Assembly: GCA_002498985.1 (NCBI GenBank)
Contig: DAJO01000013.1
Coordinates: forward strand, 1 to 6,762
Direction: 5' to 3'
Length of the DNA stretch: 6,762 bases
Source: Euryarchaeota archaeon UBA257
Lineage (GTDB): Archaea > Thermoplasmatota > Poseidoniia > Poseidoniales > Thalassarchaeaceae
Made by a program: the position numbers and the translations under genes. Below the pieces are notes generated by a model that worked only from the letters and a program-made list of their open reading frames with translations, had not been told where the DNA came from and searched no databases. Shown in pieces: positions 4,544-6,762 of the stretch (positions are counted from its first letter, which is position 1; the number at the start of each line of letters is the position of its first letter).

Positions 4544-6064
4544 CTAATTGACATCACTATTATTTCCAGGGTGTCTAAGAATAAGGTTTCTAGCAGCCCA
4601 TACTTCATCAACACGAGAAACATCTGTGGTATATGGAGCACCTTTGATTAGTTCTGGATCTTCAGTTAGAACATTTAGAAAATCAGCTGCAAACTTGTCC
4701 AAAACCTCTTTTGATTCTGTTTCAGTAGGTTCAATCATTAAGCATTCTGGAACTATCATTGGGAAGTAAAGAGTTGGAGCCATTACTCCATAATCAAGCA
4801 ATCTCTTTGCAATATCTTTTCCGGTAACTCCCACTTTATCTTTCATACCTATCATAGATAGGGTAAATTCATGCATAACAAAATCTGTAGGTGCCCCATC
4901 TGTAGGCATAGCATGTATTTTTGATAGAACATCCTTATCAGGATTCATAATCTTGAAACGAAGATAGTTAGCATTCAATACTGCGTGCTCTGACATCCTC
5001 TCAAGTTCTCTACCATATCTTCTGTAAAAGGCCCAACAACGGACTACAGCTCCAGCATTTCCGTGCCACTGCTGAACCTTACCTATCGTATTTTCTGGCG
5101 ATATCCAACTATACCAGTAACCATCTCCTACGCCCTCAGGATCAGATTTTATGATTTTTCTACGGGAAGCTAGCGGAGAGGGTAGATATTTCGAAAGATG
5201 TTTCTTTACGCCGATAGGACCACTTCCTGGACCTCCTCCCCCATGTGGCTGACTGAACGTTTTATGTAAATTATAATGCACTGCGTCAAAACCCATTAGA
5301 CCTGGATCTGTTTTCCCTATTATTGCATTAAAATTCGCTCCATCATAATACATTTGCCCCCCAGCTGTATGAACAATATCGGAAGCACTGGCTATATCTG
5401 GCTCGAATACTCCCAATGTTGATGGATTTGTGATCATCATTGCAGCAGTGTCATCTCCAACTACTGATTGTAAAGCTTCTAGGTCAATTCTTCCATCTTC
5501 GCCACTTGGTATCTCAATAATTTCGTATCCACACATTGATGCCGATGCAGGATTTGTTCCGTGTGCAGAATCTGGAACTATGACTTTGTTCCTATGACCT
5601 TCACCTCTTTCACGATGAAACTCCTGAATACAACGCATTGCAGTAAATTCGCCTTGGGCGCCCGCAACTGGTTGCAAAGTCACTTGGTCCATACCAGAAC
5701 ATATAGCAAGCATTTCCTGCATTTCATAGAATATTGAGAGTATTCCTTGAATTTGATGTTCAGGTTGTAAAGGGTGCATTCTATCAATCCCAGGAAGATT
5801 AACTATTCTCTCGTTAACTCTCGGATTATGTTTCATTGTACAAGATCCTAGAGGATAAAAACCGGTATCAATACCAAAATTTCTTCTAGATAGCCATGTG
5901 TAATGGCGAACTAACTCCGGTTCACTAGCACGTGGCCAAGCAGGTGGACTTGCCCTTAGCATAGAGGAAGGGATTGTACCTAAAACTTCGGAATCTGATA
6001 AAATAGGTTCAGGTTGTGACCAACCTGCATTTCGAGCACCGTTGAATGAGAATATGTCACTCAA
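4544..6064 (-). CDS. gcvPB: Glycine dehydrogenase (decarboxylating) subunit 2, P-protein C-terminal half
   Basis: GcvPB carries the PLP cofactor of the two-subunit P-protein, which decarboxylates glycine and passes the aminomethyl group to the lipoyl arm of GcvH in the glycine cleavage system. The 506-residue length fits the family. Motifs in order are YPLGSCTMKHNP (70-81), QPVAGAQGE (131-139), PDSAHGTNPASA (164-175), NPSTLG (213-218), YDGAN (240-244), and HYNLHKTFSQPHGGGGPG with the Schiff-base lysine at 268. The start is TTG at 6064-6062, chosen because GGAGGTGAT lies just upstream at a normal spacing and because it overlaps the gcvPA stop by 4 nt. No ATG is available near this position. 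The gene is translationally coupled to gcvPA. gcvT and gcvH are not in the window. Confidence 0.97.
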   Translation of the reverse strand: MSDIFSFNGARNAGWSQPEPILSDSEVLGTIPSSMLRASPPAWPRASEPELVRHYTWLSRRNFGIDTGFYPLGSCTMKHNPRVNERIVNLPGIDRMHPLQPEHQIQGILSIFYEMQEMLAICSGMDQVTLQPVAGAQGEFTAMRCIQEFHRERGEGHRNKVIVPDSAHGTNPASASMCGYEIIEIPSGEDGRIDLEALQSVVGDDTAAMMITNPSTLGVFEPDIASASDIVHTAGGQMYYDGANFNAIIGKTDPGLMGFDAVHYNLHKTFSQPHGGGGPGSGPIGVKKHLSKYLPSPLASRRKIIKSDPEGVGDGYWYSWISPENTIGKVQQWHGNAGAVVRCWAFYRRYGRELERMSEHAVLNANYLRFKIMNPDKDVLSKIHAMPTDGAPTDFVMHEFTLSMIGMKDKVGVTGKDIAKRLLDYGVMAPTLYFPMIVPECLMIEPTETESKEVLDKFAADFLNVLTEDPELIKGAPYTTDVSRVDEVWAARNLILRHPGNNSDVN

Positions 6065-6762
6065 TTAATCACCTCCTCTATCCATTTCTTAACTACTGAA
6101 ACTAGTGAAGAAATATCTGAAGGACTGGTCCTTTCATCACAACCAATTAAGATACATGATGAGTGAGAATCCCACCATAATCCTAAAGGAAGTCCGGCGA
6201 TTACTCCCTCAGAATCCATGAATGATACTGCTTTTTCTGTATCTCCTGGAATCTTGATTACAAACTCTCTAAAATTCGATGAATTAGGATAGAGTAATTC
6301 TACCCCTTCAATTGAACATAGGGCTTTTTTAGTGGCTTCTGTTGATGCTGCAACTCTCTTAGCCAAGACAGTAATTCCATCAGGCCCCAACAAAGACATG
6401 TGCATAGCACCCATTAAAGCGATTAAAGTCTCATTAGAACAAATGTTTGAGGTAGCTCTATGCCTCCTAATATGTTGTTCACGAGTAGATAGGGTCAAGG
6501 TAAATGCTTTCTTTTCGTTTGTATCATGAGTCTGCCCTACGATTCGACCGGGCATCTGCCTGATGTATTTCTCATTACAGGCAAATATACCGTAAATTGG
6601 ACCACCAAAAGTAGGACCTATTCCGAACGGTTGTCCTTCACCTACGACAATATCTGCACCCCAATCTCCCGGAGGAGTGACTAAACCAAGAGAAACAGCG
6701 TCAACACCAACAATCAACGCAGTGTTCTCGCCAATTTTTTCCTTGAGCCTCATTAAACCTTC
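6061..6762 (-). CDS. gcvPA: Glycine dehydrogenase (decarboxylating) subunit 1, P-protein N-terminal half, 5' partial
   Basis: GcvPA pairs with GcvPB to form the glycine-decarboxylating P-protein. The frame is open to the right edge, so the 233 residues seen are roughly the C-terminal half of a family protein of about 440-450 residues. The Met at 6753-6751 is internal, preceded in frame by Glu-Gly-Leu. Family signatures visible are GDWGADIVVGEGQPFG, FGGPIYGIFA, the MPGRIVGQT segment and the strongly conserved REQHIRRHRATSNICSNE. The C-terminal part ends with an amphipathic VVKKWIEEVIN. The TGA at 6063-6061 overlaps the TTG start of gcvPB. The start and promoter of the operon are outside the window. 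Confidence 0.96.
   Translation of the reverse strand, partial: EGLMRLKEKIGENTALIVGVDAVSLGLVTPPGDWGADIVVGEGQPFGIGPTFGGPIYGIFACNEKYIRQMPGRIVGQTHDTNEKKAFTLTLSTREQHIRRHRATSNICSNETLIALMGAMHMSLLGPDGITVLAKRVAASTEATKKALCSIEGVELLYPNSSNFREFVIKIPGDTEKAVSFMDSEGVIAGLPLGLWWDSHSSCILIGCDERTSPSDISSLVSVVKKWIEEVIN
6068..6076 (-). promoter_or_regulatory. Strong ribosome binding site deciding the TTG start of gcvPB
   Basis: GGAGGTGAT on the reverse strand is a near-perfect Shine-Dalgarno match lying inside the 3' end of gcvPA. GGAGG is 7 nt from the TTG at 6064. This fixes the uncommon start codon and shows that the organism uses Shine-Dalgarno-led initiation for genes inside operons. Confidence 0.85.

Noticed and set aside
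4548..4769. Forward frame opposite the gcvPB 3' end
   Set aside because: It is antisense to conserved gcvPB sequence and has no supporting signals.
6332..6529. Forward frame opposite gcvPA
   Set aside because: It covers the strongly conserved REQHIRR region of gcvPA on the other strand.

Overview
The window looks like a piece of a low-GC archaeal chromosome, most likely a marine planktonic euryarchaeon of the Marine Group II (Ca. Poseidoniales) kind. This is inference. The clues are a GMP synthetase ATP-PPase subunit that stands alone without its glutaminase domain (an archaeal arrangement), glycine dehydrogenase split into two subunits, a large Asp-rich surface repeat protein ending in an LPG-hydrophobic-RKK sorting tail like archaeal PGF-CTERM proteins, and tightly packed genes with ATGA-type overlaps. 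No rRNA or other decisive marker is present.

Layout. On the + strand, 1-1773 is the 3' part of one very acidic repeat protein that is already open at base 1. It is built of strict 40-residue (two-cysteine) and 35-residue (FPLD) thrombospondin-type-3-like modules and ends in a membrane/sorting tail. Everything else is on the - strand. A tRNA-Asn(GUU) with encoded CCA (1774-1849) abuts the stop codon of the repeat gene with no spacer. Reading leftward from the right edge, the - strand genes are gcvPA (6762-6061, 5' end off the window), gcvPB (6064-4544), a four-helix membrane protein of unknown function (4507-3653), purE (3594-3118), guaAB (3121-2168), a small O6-methylguanine-DNA methyltransferase domain gene with no ATG/GTG/TTG start (about 2163-1882), and the tRNA.

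How the genes work together. gcvPA and gcvPB overlap by 4 nt and together form the PLP-dependent P-protein of the glycine cleavage system. purE and guaAB overlap by 4 nt and are two purine biosynthesis steps (an early AIR/CAIR step and the last step to GMP). The alkyltransferase gene follows guaAB so closely that it is probably translationally coupled to it. A T8 tract directly after the membrane protein stop separates the glycine cleavage side from the purine side, and the 58-nt gap before purE probably carries the purine promoter.

The most interesting items are the repeat protein (exact 40/35 modularity, paired loss of both cysteines in one module, nearly identical DNA repeats), the alkyltransferase gene with a possible AUU start, and the zero-spacing tail-to-tail junction of an mRNA and a tRNA. 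I did not find a defence system, CRISPR array, transposon or obviously new multi-gene system. There is no gene-less stretch over 300 bases.
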